A program made the position numbers and the translations under genes. From positions 367,008-431,007 of the forward strand of contig NZ_JAOPHT010000003.1 of assembly GCF_025515305.1 (NCBI RefSeq): a DNA stretch of 64,000 bases, read 5' to 3'. Source of the DNA: Roseicyclus sediminis (GTDB lineage: Bacteria; Pseudomonadota; Alphaproteobacteria; Rhodobacterales; Rhodobacteraceae). The notes beneath the pieces are model-generated. The model was not told where the DNA came from. It made no database searches and worked only from the letters and a program-made list of their open reading frames with translations. Below, in pieces: positions 51,464 through 61,477 of the stretch. Every line of letters starts with the position of its first letter. The first letter of the stretch is position 1.

Positions 51464-51918
51464 GGCGCCGTCCCGAGCCCGACGGCGAGGCAAAGGACCA
51501 CGATGGTGGTCAGCAGAAGACGCAGCGACATCCACCAGCCGGGTGCCAGACCCGCACGCGCAGCCGTCCAGTCGATCGGCAGGAGTGCCACGAACCCGCC
51601 GATCAGCGCGATCAGCGCCGGGCCTGTCGCCCCGGTCGCAGTGAAGAAGGCCCAGATCGGAGGAAGCACGGACAGGGCATAGAAAAGGCCCGCCCGGCTG
51701 CCCTCCGCCCGTGTGCCGACGCCCCAGATCACGCCGGCCATGAAGGACAGGATGACGATGCCGTAGATCTGCATCACCGCCGGGCCGAAGAAACGCCCCG
51801 GAAGGACGCCCGCCAGCGGCGTGGCGAGGCCCGGCCAGAGTGTCGTCGCCGCCCCCCATGCGAAGGGCAGAAGGCCGGCAAGCCCAAGCAGGAGCGGCGA
51901 TGCGGGTATGCGCGTCAT
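51460..51918 (-). CDS. DUF3429 membrane protein
   Basis: 152 residues, MTRIPASPLLLGLAGLLPFA..., with five hydrophobic segments. IYGIVILSFMAGVIWGVG and FYALSVLPPIWAFF are typical of DUF3429, inner-membrane proteins of unknown function. The start is 40 bp downstream of the LysE-family stop on the same strand; a longer upstream frame overlapping lysE is rejected. Confidence 0.85.
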   Translation of the reverse strand: MTRIPASPLLLGLAGLLPFAWGAATTLWPGLATPLAGVLPGRFFGPAVMQIYGIVILSFMAGVIWGVGTRAEGSRAGLFYALSVLPPIWAFFTATGATGPALIALIGGFVALLPIDWTAARAGLAPGWWMSLRLLLTTIVVLCLAVGLGTAP

Positions 51919-51958
51919 GCGCCCTATCTGCCCCGGAGCGACCGGGGCGGCAAGGCCC

Positions 51959-52573
51959 TCAGGCCCGTTCCAGCGCGAGGCGGCCCGCCAGCGCCGCGAA
52001 GGCCAGCGCGAAGCCACGGTTCAGCCAGCGCATCGCGCGCTCGCTGGCCAGCAGCCAATCGCGCGCGGTCGCGGCGAAAAGGCCGTAGAGGACGAAGACC
52101 GCGAAGGTCATCGCCATGAAGACGCCGCCCAGAAGCAGGATCTCCGCCGTCGCGGTTTCGGGGTTCCCCGACAGGAAGGGCGTCAGGAGCGAGAGGAAGA
52201 AGATCGAGAGCTTCGGATTCAGGATGTTGATGAGCGCGCCGCGCCGCGCCGTGACCCATCCCGCCTCCGCCTGGTTGCGCGGCTCGACCCGCATCGCGCC
52301 CCCGGACATGAGCGCGCTCCAGGCGAGCCAGAGGAGGTAGGCGACGCCGGCGATCTTCACGACGTTGAAAAGCACGGCCGAGGTATGGAGGACGGCGGCC
52401 AGGCCCAGCGTCGCGGCCAGAAGGTGCGGAACGATCCCGACAGTGCAGCCGAACGCGGCCCAGATGGAGGCGGCGCGCCCGCGCCCGAGCCCGATGGCGA
52501 GCGTGTAGACGACGCCCGTTCCCGGCGCGATGACCACCACGAAGGCGGTGACGAGGAACTGCAGGCTCAGCAT
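51959..52573 (-). CDS. LysE/RhtB-family amino-acid exporter
   Basis: 204 residues, six transmembrane segments, MLSLQFLVTAFVVVIAPGTG.... The PGTGVVYTLAIGLGRGRAASI stretch (motif PGP/PGT...G) and ALINILNPKLSIFFLSLL are LysE hallmarks. It exports amino acids or derivatives; the substrate is unknown. It starts 4 bp downstream of the YdeI-like stop. A second LysE-type gene occurs at 60761. Confidence 0.9.
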   Translation of the reverse strand: MLSLQFLVTAFVVVIAPGTGVVYTLAIGLGRGRAASIWAAFGCTVGIVPHLLAATLGLAAVLHTSAVLFNVVKIAGVAYLLWLAWSALMSGGAMRVEPRNQAEAGWVTARRGALINILNPKLSIFFLSLLTPFLSGNPETATAEILLLGGVFMAMTFAVFVLYGLFAATARDWLLASERAMRWLNRGFALAFAALAGRLALERA

Positions 52574-52577
52574 CGGG

Positions 52578-53087
52578 TCACTCTCCGGTGGCGAGCCCGG
52601 AAACGAGCTCGGTGATCCGCTTCGCCCGTGTCTCGGGCTTCTTGGCGGTCTCGATGCGGTAGATGAGGCCCCGCCGCTTGCCGGGTGTCAACGCCTCCCA
52701 CACGTCGAGGACGCCGCCCGAGCGGAGCGCATTGAAGAGGTCCTTCGGCGTCTCCACCGCGTCGTCGGGCGCGGGCCGGAGCCGCGCCTCGAAGACCTGC
52801 CCGGGGATCAGCCCCGCGCGGTCGAGCAGCGATTTGCCCGCCCAGAGGAAGGGTCCATCCACTACGGGCGCGCGGGTGATCGCGAGATTGACGGGATGTT
52901 CCGCGAACTCGCCCTCCACGCGGCGGGCATCGCCAAGCGCGTCGGCGACCTCCGGCGGAAGACGGACGATCGTGTAGGTTCGGCCCCACTCCAGGGGGTC
53001 CACGACCGCGTCGAACGTGATGAAGCCGTCCAGCGCCGGTGACTCAGGCCGGGACGCGCAGGACGCGCGGGACCTTGAACTCCACAT
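52578..53087 (-). CDS. YdeI/OmpD-associated (DUF1905) family protein
   Basis: 169 residues if started at the only ATG/GTG/TTG in frame (53087), which lies 44 bp inside ispH. The family similarity begins at [20 protein letters not shown], just after the ispH stop. A DUF1905 domain (about 20-100) is followed by the OmdA-like tail [29 protein letters not shown] (key parts TPGKRRG and AKKPETR). A non-standard CTG start at the family boundary is possible. Function unknown; relatives affect bacteriocin sensitivity. Confidence 0.8.
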   Translation of the reverse strand: MWSSRSRASCASRPESPALDGFITFDAVVDPLEWGRTYTIVRLPPEVADALGDARRVEGEFAEHPVNLAITRAPVVDGPFLWAGKSLLDRAGLIPGQVFEARLRPAPDDAVETPKDLFNALRSGGVLDVWEALTPGKRRGLIYRIETAKKPETRAKRITELVSGLATGE

Positions 53088-53994
53088 CTTCCTTGGCGGT
53101 TTCGACCAGTTCGACCGTCACGTCGTATCGATCGCGGAAGGCGTCGATCACCTCGTTCACCAGGACTTCCGGCGCCGAGGCGCCGGCGGTGATGCCGAGC
53201 GTCGCGATCCCCTCCAGCGCGCGCCAGTCGATATCGGCGGCGCGTTGCACGAGTTGCGCATAGGCGCAGCCGGCCTTCGCGCCGACCTCGACGAGCCGCC
53301 TGGAGTTGGAGGAGTTCGGTGCCCCCACGACCAGCATCGCGTCGGCCATGGGCGCCATCGCCTTCACCGCCTCCTGACGGTTGGTGGTGGCGTAACAGAT
53401 GTCTTCCTTGTGCGGGCCGACGATGGCCGGGAATCGCGCCTGCAACGCCGCCACGATGTCGGCGGTGTCGTCGACGCTAAGCGTCGTCTGGGTGACGAAG
53501 GCGAGCCGTGCGGGGTCGCGGACCTCGACGATCGCGACGTCGTCCACGGTCTCGACCAGCAGGACCTCTCCCTCGGGCAGCTGGCCCATCGTCCCGATCG
53601 TCTCGGGGTGGCCCGCATGGCCGATCATGATCATCTGAAGACCGTTCTCGTGGTGGCGCGCAGCCTCGATATGGACCTTCGACACCAATGGGCAGGTCGC
53701 GTCGACGTAGATCATCTCGCGCCGTGCAGCCTCGGCCGGCACCGCCTTCGGGACGCCATGGGCCGAGAAGATCACCGGGCGGTCGTTCGGGCAGTCGTCG
53801 AGTTCCTCGACGAAGACCGCTCCCTTGGCCTTGAGATCGTCGACCACGAACTTGTTGTGGACGATCTCGTGGCGGACGAAAACGGGCGCCCCCCACTTCT
53901 CCAACGCCATCTCCACGATCTTGATGGCCCGGTCGACACCGGCGCAGAAGCCGCGCGGCGCAGCGAGATAGACGGTGAGAGGCGGCTTGGTCAT
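53044..53994 (-). CDS. ispH: 4-hydroxy-3-methylbut-2-enyl diphosphate reductase
   Basis: 316-residue iron-sulfur enzyme, last step of the MEP pathway, making IPP and DMAPP. The three cluster Cys are in [31 protein letters not shown] and [15 protein letters not shown]; the substrate site includes [12 protein letters not shown] and [18 protein letters not shown] 53994 has GAG at better spacing than the ATG two codons upstream (54000). It pairs functionally with ispE at 37.5 kb and opens the minus-strand operon. Confidence 0.96.
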   Translation of the reverse strand: MTKPPLTVYLAAPRGFCAGVDRAIKIVEMALEKWGAPVFVRHEIVHNKFVVDDLKAKGAVFVEELDDCPNDRPVIFSAHGVPKAVPAEAARREMIYVDATCPLVSKVHIEAARHHENGLQMIMIGHAGHPETIGTMGQLPEGEVLLVETVDDVAIVEVRDPARLAFVTQTTLSVDDTADIVAALQARFPAIVGPHKEDICYATTNRQEAVKAMAPMADAMLVVGAPNSSNSRRLVEVGAKAGCAYAQLVQRAADIDWRALEGIATLGITAGASAPEVLVNEVIDAFRDRYDVTVELVETAKEDVEFKVPRVLRVPA

Positions 53995-54135
53995 GGTCAT
54001 TCGCTCGGCGCTGGCGTGTCCGTGGATTGCAACCAGAGGTAGGACTTTCCCAGCTTTGCGTCCACCCCGGGTCTTGCCTTCCAGCAGGGGGAAGGTGACA
54101 GGAAGATCCAGAAGGCTGACGGAGGGAACAATCCG

Positions 54136-54603
54136 ATGCGGAAAATATTTGCCGTGGTCGGCATGGGCTGGGTCGCCCTCGCGCATCCCGCCGCCGCGCA
54201 GGACATGCTGCCGGGGCAGATCCTGCGCTGGCAGGATGCCGACATGGTGGCGCTTGGCGCCGGCGTCTACGAGGCCGAATGCGCCGCCTGCCACGGCGCG
54301 GAGCTTGAGGGGCAACCCGACTGGCAGGTGCGACTGAGCAACGGCCGCCTGCCCGCGCCGCCGCATGACGAGACCGGCCACACGTGGCATCATCCCGACC
54401 GCCTGTTGCTGGCCATCACCGCGCTCGGCACCGAGGCGATCGTGGGTGGCGGCTACCGGAGCGACATGGGCGGCTTCGGCGAGCGGCTGAGCGCGGACGA
54501 ACTCGTCGCGGTGCTGAGCTACATCAAGTCCACCTGGCCCGACGAGATCGTCGAGATCCACAACGAAGTGAATGCCCGCGACGCCATGGATCGGGACCGG
54601 TGA
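54136..54603 (+). CDS. periplasmic c-type cytochrome
   Basis: 155 residues. Signal peptide [20 protein letters not shown] cleaved near AAAQ; a single heme site CAACH (49-53) in [16 protein letters not shown]; the likely axial Met is in [16 protein letters not shown]. It resembles monoheme class I cytochromes c with an accessory electron-carrier role. It diverges from ispH, and its stop is coupled by GTGA to a methyltransferase gene. Confidence 0.9.
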   Translation: MRKIFAVVGMGWVALAHPAAAQDMLPGQILRWQDADMVALGAGVYEAECAACHGAELEGQPDWQVRLSNGRLPAPPHDETGHTWHHPDRLLLAITALGTEAIVGGGYRSDMGGFGERLSADELVAVLSYIKSTWPDEIVEIHNEVNARDAMDRDR

Positions 54604-55223
54604 GCACGCGCAAGGATCATTGGGAGCGGGTCTACGCCGAGCGCTCCGAGATAGACCTTTCCTGGTTCGAGGCGGAGCCCGCGCTTTCGCTCCGGCTGAT
54701 CGAGGCGCTCGCCGGGCCCGAGGATGCGATCCTCGACGTGGGCGGCGGCGCATCGCGCCTTGTCGATGCCCTTCTGGCGCGCGGGTACAGGTCGCTGGGC
54801 GTGCTGGACATCGCCGGATCGGCGCTTGCCGCCAGTCAGGCACGGCTGGGCGCCCGCGCCGCGGGGGTGCACTGGATCGAGGTCGATGTGACGGACTGGA
54901 CGCCGGATCACCAGGTGGCCGTGTGGCACGACCGGGCGGCGTTTCACTTCCTGACCGACGCCACGGCGCGACAAGCCTATTTCAGGACGATGGCGGATGC
55001 CCTGATCCCGGGAGGCCATGCCATCGTCGCGACCTTCGCCGAGGATGGCCCTGAAATCTGCTCGGGCCTGCCCGTGCAGCGGCGGTCATCCGAAGACCTC
55101 GCGGCGGAGGTCGCGGCGGAAGTGCCGGGCGCCTTCCTGCCAGTCGCTTCGGAACGCCACGTGCATCGCACGCCCTCGGGGGCCGCCCAGCGTTTCCAGG
55201 TGTCGGTATTCCGCAGGGTCTGA
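54600..55223 (+). CDS. class I SAM-dependent methyltransferase
   Basis: 207 residues from a GTG overlapping the cytochrome stop. [22 protein letters not shown] is a hallmark of a trans-aconitate/thiopurine-like methyltransferase subgroup; SAM motif I is [20 protein letters not shown]; later [14 protein letters not shown] and the [20 protein letters not shown] block. These are often encoded beside redox genes; the substrate is unknown. Confidence 0.87.
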   Translation: MSTRKDHWERVYAERSEIDLSWFEAEPALSLRLIEALAGPEDAILDVGGGASRLVDALLARGYRSLGVLDIAGSALAASQARLGARAAGVHWIEVDVTDWTPDHQVAVWHDRAAFHFLTDATARQAYFRTMADALIPGGHAIVATFAEDGPEICSGLPVQRRSSEDLAAEVAAEVPGAFLPVASERHVHRTPSGAAQRFQVSVFRRV

Positions 55224-55352
55224 ATGCGCGCCGGCGATGGATCCGACACGGAAGGCGGTGTGTTCACGATGCCCACAGAAACGACCCACGCTCCCGAAGG
55301 CCGCGTGGCCGCAGGGTCAGTCATGATTGAGGCAAGGCGCGATGCGACTGCC

Positions 55353-55379
55353 CCGGAGGCGGGCAAAAGCCCGCTCCGG
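55353..55379. terminator. terminator between methyltransferase and NYN genes
   Basis: CCGGA-(G)-GCGGGC-AAAA-GCCCGC-TCCGG, an 11-bp stem with one bulged G. It ends the NYN gene on the minus strand 9 bp past its stop and could also end the plus-strand unit. The preceding 130 bp (55224-55352) contain a short open frame that I do not credit. Confidence 0.65.
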
Positions 55380-55387
55380 ATGGCGCA

Positions 55388-55963
55388 TCATTCCTCGACG
55401 GTGGCCTCGTCGCGAGCCCGGTCATAGCGCGGCTCCCGCGGGGGACGGCCGATGACGTCCTTCAATTCATCGAGCTCGATGAAGTTGTCGGCCTGACGGC
55501 GGAGGTCGTCGGCGATCATCGGCGGCTGGGACCGGATCGTGGACACGACCGAGACGCGCACGCCGCGACGCTGAAGCGCCTCGACCAGCGGCTTGAAGTC
55601 GCCATCGCCCGAGAACAGCACGATATGATCGACGTGTTCGGCCATCTCCATGGCATCGACCGTAAGCTCGATGTCCATGTTGCCCTTCACCTTGCGGCGC
55701 CCGCTTGAGTCCGTGAACTCCTTGGCGGGCTTCGTAACCATGGTGAAGCCGTTGTAATGCAGCCAGTCCACCAGCGGCCGGATCGGCGAGTAATCGTCGT
55801 TTTCCAGAAGCGCCGTGTAGTAGAAGGCACGCAGAAGCTTGCCGCGCTGCATGAATTCCTGCCGCAGAAGCTTGTAATCGATGTCAAACGCGAGCGCCTT
55901 GGCTGCCGCGTATAGGTTGGACCCATCGATGAAGAGCGCCAACCGTTCATCCCGGTAGAACAT
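55388..55963 (-). CDS. NYN-domain protein (LabA/DUF88-like)
   Basis: 191-residue PIN-like fold. RLALFIDGSNLYAAAKAL carries the first acidic residue; MDIELTVDAMEMAEHVDHIV and LFSGDGDFKPLVEALQRRGV carry the others; VVSTIRSQPPMIADDLRRQAD follows. These fit the LabA-type NYN family, a predicted metal-dependent RNA-processing nuclease. The acidic set looks intact. It diverges from folK; there is no antitoxin-like neighbour. Confidence 0.9.
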   Translation of the reverse strand: MFYRDERLALFIDGSNLYAAAKALAFDIDYKLLRQEFMQRGKLLRAFYYTALLENDDYSPIRPLVDWLHYNGFTMVTKPAKEFTDSSGRRKVKGNMDIELTVDAMEMAEHVDHIVLFSGDGDFKPLVEALQRRGVRVSVVSTIRSQPPMIADDLRRQADNFIELDELKDVIGRPPREPRYDRARDEATVEE

Positions 55964-56053
55964 TCATAATTCCCATGACCAATCTGGCGTCGCCGGTGAA
56001 AACTACCTAGGGAGTGAGCCTAGTGACCGACCACGCAATTGCGCAGAAAATAA

Positions 56054-56665
56054 ATGATTGTCAAAAAGGTGCAAGGAAACAAATCCAACCGATTGGCGAA
56101 ACGAGCACTTGTTGCCTTCGGAGCCAACCTTCCATCCGGCGGAATGCCTCCGAAAACAGCAGTTTCCGCGGCTATGGACATGCTTGAAGCGCGCAGCGGC
56201 GTCACGCTGGCGCGCAGTCGCCTTTGGCAAACTCCCGCCTATCCGCCCGGGGCGGGCCCGGCGTTCGTCAATTCGGCCGTCGCATTCGACTGGTCGGGGG
56301 ACGCCGAGGCGCTCCTGTCGCTGCTGCACGGGATCGAGTTGGCCTTCGGCCGGTCGCGGTCGGCCCGATGGGAGGCGCGCATCATGGATCTCGACCTCCT
56401 CGCGCTCGGTGACATGGTCCTGCCGGACCGTGCCGAATTCGACCGCTGGGCCGGCCTTTCACCGCAGGAGGCGGCGAGCGTGACGCCCGATCGCCTGATC
56501 CTGCCGCATCCGCGCCTCGCCGAGCGCGGCTTCGTCCTGGCTCCGCTTGCGGAAGTGGCTGGCGACTGGAGGCACCCGGTGCTGGGCAAGGATGCGTCGG
56601 AGTTGCTTGCGGCCCTGGCGCCGGACGCGCTGGAAGGGGTGGTCCCGCTACCTGACGGGGACTGA
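56054..56665 (+). CDS. folK: 2-amino-4-hydroxy-6-hydroxymethyldihydropteridine pyrophosphokinase
   Basis: Up to 203 residues; HPPK step of folate synthesis. Similarity begins at [14 protein letters not shown]; the active-site block is [16 protein letters not shown], with [22 protein letters not shown] typical of the C-terminal half. The first 16 codons from the ATG at 56054 are AT-rich and unlike the family; a TTG at 56093 ([10 protein letters not shown]) is an alternative start. No adjacent folP; rpoZ follows 98 bp downstream. Confidence 0.9.
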   Translation: MIVKKVQGNKSNRLAKRALVAFGANLPSGGMPPKTAVSAAMDMLEARSGVTLARSRLWQTPAYPPGAGPAFVNSAVAFDWSGDAEALLSLLHGIELAFGRSRSARWEARIMDLDLLALGDMVLPDRAEFDRWAGLSPQEAASVTPDRLILPHPRLAERGFVLAPLAEVAGDWRHPVLGKDASELLAALAPDALEGVVPLPDGD

Positions 56666-56763
56666 GACGGCTGTGGGCGCTGGGCAGAATCGCCTTGTCA
56701 TCGGGGGCGTGTCCCCTTAGATGGAGCTTTCTTCGTGCACCCGACCCGATCCGGAGGATCTCC

Positions 56764-57117
56764 ATGGCCCGCGTCACCGTTGAAGACTGCGTCGACAAGG
56801 TTCCCAATCGCTTCGAGCTGGTAATGCTTGCGGCGCACCGTGCGCGCGAGATCGCCGAGGGGTCGCCACTCACGATCGACCGCGACAACGACAAGAACCC
56901 CGTCGTCGCGCTTCGTGAGATCGCCGAGGAGACCCAGGGCGCCGCGGACCTGCGCGAGCGCCTGATCGAAAGCCACCAGACCCAGATCGAGGTGGACGAG
57001 CCCGAAGAGGATGCGATGGCCCTCCTCCAGGGCGTGGAGCGCGACCGTCCCGTGGATGACACCATGGATGACGAGCAGCTTCTGCGCGCCATGATGGAAG
57101 CGCAGTCGCAAAAGTAA
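56764..57117 (+). CDS. rpoZ: RNA polymerase omega subunit
   Basis: 117 residues, [20 protein letters not shown]..., then [20 protein letters not shown] and [15 protein letters not shown], the omega signature. It helps fold beta' and forms part of the ppGpp site. The C-terminal acidic tail is typical of alphaproteobacteria. GGAGGATCTCC precedes the ATG. The ppGpp enzyme gene rsh follows 44 bp later, a widely conserved order. Confidence 0.96.
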   Translation: MARVTVEDCVDKVPNRFELVMLAAHRAREIAEGSPLTIDRDNDKNPVVALREIAEETQGAADLRERLIESHQTQIEVDEPEEDAMALLQGVERDRPVDDTMDDEQLLRAMMEAQSQK

Positions 57118-57161
57118 CCCGGCCGGGGTGTCCGGCCGATCATGGGATGACGGCCCAGTAG

Positions 57162-59285
57162 ATGATCGATGCCGACGACCTGCTGAGCCTGGTCAGGAAC
57201 TACAATCCGAAAACGAACGAGGCGCTGATCCGCGGCGCCTATGACTATGCCCGCCGCATGCACGAGGGCCAGAAGCGCCATTCGGGCGAGCCCTATTTCA
57301 CGCATCCCGTCGCCGTTGCCGCCATCCTGACCGAGCAGCGGCTGGACGACGCCACGATCATGACCGCGCTTCTGCACGACACGATCGAGGACACCAAGGG
57401 CACCTATTCCGAGATCGCGGCGGAATTCGGCACCGATGTCGCCGAACTGGTCGACGGGGTGACGAAACTCACCAACCTCGAGCTGTCCAGCCGCGAGACC
57501 AAGCAGGCCGAGAACTTCCGCAAGCTGTTCATGGCGATGTCCAAGGACCTGCGCGTGATCCTGGTGAAGCTGGCCGACCGCCTCCACAACATGCGCACGA
57601 TCCGCCACATGCCGCCCGAGAAGCAGGCGAAGAAGGCGCATGAGACCATGGATATCTTCGCGCCGCTTGCCGGACGGATGGGCATGCAGTGGATGCGCGA
57701 GGAATTGGAGGACCTGTCCTTCCGGGTCCTGAACCCCGATGCCCGCGCCTCGATCATCCGCCGCTTCATCACGCTGCAGAAGGAAACCGGCGACGTCATC
57801 CCGAAGATCACCGACGACATCGAGACGGTGCTGGAGAAGCACGGCGTGAAGGCCGACGTTTTCGGCCGCGCCAAGAAACCCTTCTCGATCTGGCGCAAGA
57901 TGCAGGAGAAGCAACTCGCCTTCTCGCGCCTTTCGGACATCTACGGTTTCCGCGTCATCACCTCGAGCGAGGATGACTGCTACCGCGTGCTGGGCGCGAT
58001 CCACCAGCGCTGGCGCGCGGTTCCGGGGCGGTTCAAGGACTACATCAGCCAGCCGAAATCGAACGGTTACCGCTCTATCCACACCACGGTCTCGGGCCGC
58101 GACGGCAAACAGGTGGAGGTGCAGATCCGCACCCGCCAGATGCACGAGGTCGCCGAAGCGGGCGTCGCGGCGCACTGGGCCTACCGCGACGGCGTGCGCA
58201 CGCAGAACCCTTTTGCCGTCGATCCGGCGAAATGGCTCGAAAGCCTGACCGAGCGCTTCGAGAACGCCGAGGACCACGACGAGTTCCTCGAGCACGTCAA
58301 GCTCGAGATGTATTCCGACCAGGTCTTCTGTTTCACGCCCAAGGGCGACGTGGTGAAGCTGCCGAAGGGCGCGACGCCCATCGACTTCGCCTATTCGATC
58401 CACACGCGGATCGGGCATTCCTGCGTCGGTGCGCGGCTGGACGGGTTGCGCGTGCCGCTCTGGACGCGGCTGAAGAACGGACAGTCCGTCGAGATCCTGA
58501 CCGCCGAGGGCCAGACGCCGCAGGCGACGTGGCTCGACATCGCGGTGACGGGTCGGGCCAAGGCCGCGATCCGCCGCAACCTGCGCGAGGTCGACCGCGA
58601 ACGCTACATCAAGCTCGGTCGCGAGCTTGCGCGCGTGGCCTTCGAGCATGTCGGCAAGAAGTCGACGGACAAGGCCCTGGCCACGGCCGCGCGCACGCTG
58701 AACCTCGAAGGCGGGGACGAAGTCCTGGCGCGCATCGGCTCGGCCGAACTGTCGGCGCGCGCGGTTGTCGGTGCGCTCTACCCCGAGCTGGCGCAGGTCG
58801 AGGACGAGGGCGAGGTCGAGGCCCGGCGCGCCGTGATCGGGCTGCCGCCGGGTGCCGTGACACGCCGCGCCCAATGCTGTCAGGCCGTTCCGGGCGAGCG
58901 GATCGTCGGCATCACCTATCCCGGCAAGGGCCCGGTGGTGCACGCCATCGACTGCGAGGCGCTTGCCGCCTTCGACGCGATGCCCGAGCGCTGGATCGAC
59001 CTGCACTGGACCGATGGCCGCCACGCGCCCGTTCACAACGTGACCGTCGATGTCACCATGTCGAACGAAAAGGGTGTGCTGGGACGCATCTGCACATTGA
59101 TCGGTGAGCAGAACGCCAATATCTCCGACTTGCACTTCATGGACAGGAAACCGGATTTCTACCGGATTCTCATTGATGTGGATGTGCGTGACGCGGAACA
59201 CCTTCACGCCGTCATGATGGCCGTCGAGGCAGACAGCGACGTGGCAGCGGTGCAGCGGTTCCGCGACCTGGACCGGCGCCCCTGA
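57162..59285 (+). CDS. rsh: bifunctional (p)ppGpp synthetase/hydrolase (Rsh)
   Basis: 707 residues, the single alphaproteobacterial RelA/SpoT homologue. HD hydrolase domain with His72-Asp73 in ALLHDTIEDTKG; synthetase domain (about 225-340, with RAKKPFSIWRKMQEKQ, DIYGFRVI and QPKSNGYRSIHTTV); TGS around 385-445; zinc-finger-like CC region TRRAQCCQAVPGERIVG; ACT at about 635-707. Both catalytic domains look intact, so both making and breaking ppGpp is expected. The usual rpoZ-rsh order is kept. Confidence 0.96.
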   Translation: MIDADDLLSLVRNYNPKTNEALIRGAYDYARRMHEGQKRHSGEPYFTHPVAVAAILTEQRLDDATIMTALLHDTIEDTKGTYSEIAAEFGTDVAELVDGVTKLTNLELSSRETKQAENFRKLFMAMSKDLRVILVKLADRLHNMRTIRHMPPEKQAKKAHETMDIFAPLAGRMGMQWMREELEDLSFRVLNPDARASIIRRFITLQKETGDVIPKITDDIETVLEKHGVKADVFGRAKKPFSIWRKMQEKQLAFSRLSDIYGFRVITSSEDDCYRVLGAIHQRWRAVPGRFKDYISQPKSNGYRSIHTTVSGRDGKQVEVQIRTRQMHEVAEAGVAAHWAYRDGVRTQNPFAVDPAKWLESLTERFENAEDHDEFLEHVKLEMYSDQVFCFTPKGDVVKLPKGATPIDFAYSIHTRIGHSCVGARLDGLRVPLWTRLKNGQSVEILTAEGQTPQATWLDIAVTGRAKAAIRRNLREVDRERYIKLGRELARVAFEHVGKKSTDKALATAARTLNLEGGDEVLARIGSAELSARAVVGALYPELAQVEDEGEVEARRAVIGLPPGAVTRRAQCCQAVPGERIVGITYPGKGPVVHAIDCEALAAFDAMPERWIDLHWTDGRHAPVHNVTVDVTMSNEKGVLGRICTLIGEQNANISDLHFMDRKPDFYRILIDVDVRDAEHLHAVMMAVEADSDVAAVQRFRDLDRRP

Positions 59286-59359
59286 TCGGGCGGCGTGGTT
59301 GATACGGCAGGCGTCGTGGGGGCACGAAGCCGGGCACAGGGCGAAGGGAAGGGCAGGCG

Positions 59360-60001
59360 GTGGTCTTCAAGCGAAGAGACCAACGACCGTGGATCGAGGT
59401 GCTCGCGCGGTTCTTGTGGCCGCGCGGCGGCTGGGGCCGTGCCTTCCAGTACGTGCAGCACCGCCTCCGCCGTCTGCCCGGCACCCCCGAACAGATTGCA
59501 CGCGGCATCTTCGCGGGCGCGGTCACCGTCTTCACACCGCTCTTCGGGCTGCACTTCCTCGTGGCGGCGCTTCTTGCGAAGGTCATGCGCGGATCGATCC
59601 TGGCCGCGCTTCTGGCGACGTTCATCGGCAACCCGCTCACCTATGTGCCGATCGCGGTGATCTCTCTTCAGACCGGGCATTTCCTGCTCGGCACCAGCCC
59701 GCGGGGCGAGGTGGACGAATCGGTCTTCGCCAAGTTCGGCGGAGCCGCCGGCGACCTGTGGCACAACTTCCTCGCCATCTTCACGCCCGAGCGCGCGCAC
59801 TGGCATGAGCTCGGCGTCTTCTACCACGATGTTTTCTTTCCGTGGCTCGTGGGCGGGATCATCCCGGGCGTTATCTGTGGGTTGATCTGCTACTACCTCA
59901 GCGTGCCGGTGATCCGCGCCTACCAGAAGCGGCGCGCGTTGAGACTGCGAAAGAAGATGGACAAGCTGCGCCGCCAGGCCGGCGCGACGGACGGGGGCTA
60001 G
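59360..60001 (+). CDS. DUF2062 membrane protein
   Basis: 213 residues from a GTG, preceded by [52 protein letters not shown] and [19 protein letters not shown] (split motifs; key GNPLTY) define DUF2062. About three membrane helices and a basic C-terminal tail ending [11 protein letters not shown]. Function unknown. It sits between rsh and pdxJ in the conserved cluster. Confidence 0.9.
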   Translation: MVFKRRDQRPWIEVLARFLWPRGGWGRAFQYVQHRLRRLPGTPEQIARGIFAGAVTVFTPLFGLHFLVAALLAKVMRGSILAALLATFIGNPLTYVPIAVISLQTGHFLLGTSPRGEVDESVFAKFGGAAGDLWHNFLAIFTPERAHWHELGVFYHDVFFPWLVGGIIPGVICGLICYYLSVPVIRAYQKRRALRLRKKMDKLRRQAGATDGG

Positions 60002-60020
60002 GGCCCGCATGGAGACGGCA

Positions 60021-60764
60021 ATGACGGACAGGCTGAGGCTCGGCGTGAACATCGACCATGTCGCCACGCTCAGGAATGCGCGCGGTGGCGCGCTCCCCGA
60101 TCCGGTGCGCGCGGCCCAGGTGGCCGAGGCGGCGGGCGCCGACGGCATCACGGCGCACTTGCGCGAGGACCGGCGTCATATCCGCGATGCCGATATCGCC
60201 GCGATCATGGGGGCGATCACGATCCCGCTGAACTTCGAGATGGCCGCCACCGAAGAGATGCGGGGCATCGCCCTGCATCACCTGCCCCACGCCGCCTGCA
60301 TCGTACCCGAACGGCGCGAGGAGCGGACGACCGAGGGAGGACTGGAGGTCGCCGGCGACCAGAACCGCCTCGCCGATTTCATCGTCCCCCTGCGCGAGGC
60401 CGGGATCCGCGTCTCCATGTTCATCGCCGCCGATCCCGCGCAGATCGAGGCCTCGCACCGGATCGGCGCGCCGGTGGTGGAGCTTCACACCGGTGCCTAT
60501 TGCGACCTGCATGCCGAGGGCGACTTCGCCGCCCGCGACGCCGAGCTTGCGCGCCTGGTCGACGGCGTGAAGCGGGCCGCCGACCTTGGGCTCGAGGTCC
60601 ACATGGGCCACGGGCTGACCTACGACACGGTCGGCCCCATTGCCGCCCTGCCCGAGGTGGCCGAGCTCAACATCGGACATTTCCTGATCGGCGAGGCCGT
60701 CTTCGTCGGCCTGCCCGAGGCCATCGCCGGCATGCGGCGCGCGATGGACGCCGCCCGCGCATGA
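60021..60764 (+). CDS. pdxJ: pyridoxine 5'-phosphate synthase
   Basis: 247-residue TIM barrel that condenses 1-deoxyxylulose 5-phosphate with aminoacetone phosphate to give vitamin B6. [51 protein letters not shown] and the C-terminal [16 protein letters not shown] are hallmarks. ATG 60021 is chosen because GGAGACGGCA before it is an ideal ribosome site; the ATG at 60009 overlaps that site. ATGA couples it to the LysE gene. Confidence 0.95.
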   Translation: MTDRLRLGVNIDHVATLRNARGGALPDPVRAAQVAEAAGADGITAHLREDRRHIRDADIAAIMGAITIPLNFEMAATEEMRGIALHHLPHAACIVPERREERTTEGGLEVAGDQNRLADFIVPLREAGIRVSMFIAADPAQIEASHRIGAPVVELHTGAYCDLHAEGDFAARDAELARLVDGVKRAADLGLEVHMGHGLTYDTVGPIAALPEVAELNIGHFLIGEAVFVGLPEAIAGMRRAMDAARA

Positions 60765-61384
60765 CAGGCTTGGAGTTCGCACTGGTCCTGCTCGCCTGGG
60801 CCGTCGGAGCGGCAAGTCCGGGGCCGGCCACGGTGACGATCGCCGCCGCCGCGATGGGCGGGGGCCGCCGCAACGGGGTGCTGACCGGCGCCGGGGTTCT
60901 GGCCGGCTCTGCCTTCTGGGGGATGGCGGCCATGCTGGGCATGAGCGCGCTGATGCTCTCTCAGGCCTGGATCGTGGAAGTGCTCCGCTATCTCGGCGCG
61001 GCCTACCTGATGTACCTGGCGCTGAAGTCGCTGCGCGCGGCGCTGCGTCCGGCGGTGGCCCGCACAGAGGCGGCTGCGCGCAACCGGGGCCTGCCGCCCT
61101 TCTGGCGCGGCCTCCTGATCCATCTGACGAACCCCAAGCCGATCTTCGGCTGGGGCGCGGTCTTCGCCGTGCTTGTGCCGCCCGGCGCGGCCATGGACGA
61201 TCTCCTGACGGTCTACCTGTCGCTCGTCGCGGTCTCCCTGGCGATCTTCCTGGGTTACGGCGTCCTGTTTTCGGCTCCGGGAGTGGCGGCGGGGTATCGC
61301 CGTCTCGGCCGCTGGTTCGAACTGGCCTTTGCCGCCTTGTTCGGGGCGGCCGCGCTCAAGATCCTCACCACCCGCATCGCCTGA
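60761..61384 (+). CDS. LysE/RhtB-family exporter
   Basis: 207 residues, about six transmembrane segments. [20 protein letters not shown] has the PGP motif; [19 protein letters not shown] and [20 protein letters not shown] are LysE hallmarks (NPK loop). It starts in an ATGA overlap with pdxJ, an addition to the standard pdxJ-acpS arrangement. The substrate is unknown. Confidence 0.9.
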   Translation: MTGLEFALVLLAWAVGAASPGPATVTIAAAAMGGGRRNGVLTGAGVLAGSAFWGMAAMLGMSALMLSQAWIVEVLRYLGAAYLMYLALKSLRAALRPAVARTEAAARNRGLPPFWRGLLIHLTNPKPIFGWGAVFAVLVPPGAAMDDLLTVYLSLVAVSLAIFLGYGVLFSAPGVAAGYRRLGRWFELAFAALFGAAALKILTTRIA

Positions 61385-61477
61385 CCCCGCAGCGCCGCGG
61401 CAAGTGCGGCCATTGCGATCCGCACGGGAATAGGAGAGGGTCGTGGCAGTCGAAGCTCCGACCAGACCCGGAGAACC

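Noticed and set aside
55224..55427. 67-codon plus-strand frame between the methyltransferase and NYN genes
   Set aside because: It runs through the terminator hairpin into the convergent NYN gene; no ribosome site or family.
55388..55963. NYN nuclease as a toxin of a toxin-antitoxin pair
   Set aside because: No small antitoxin gene overlaps or abuts it; the family is better known as a housekeeping LabA-like protein.
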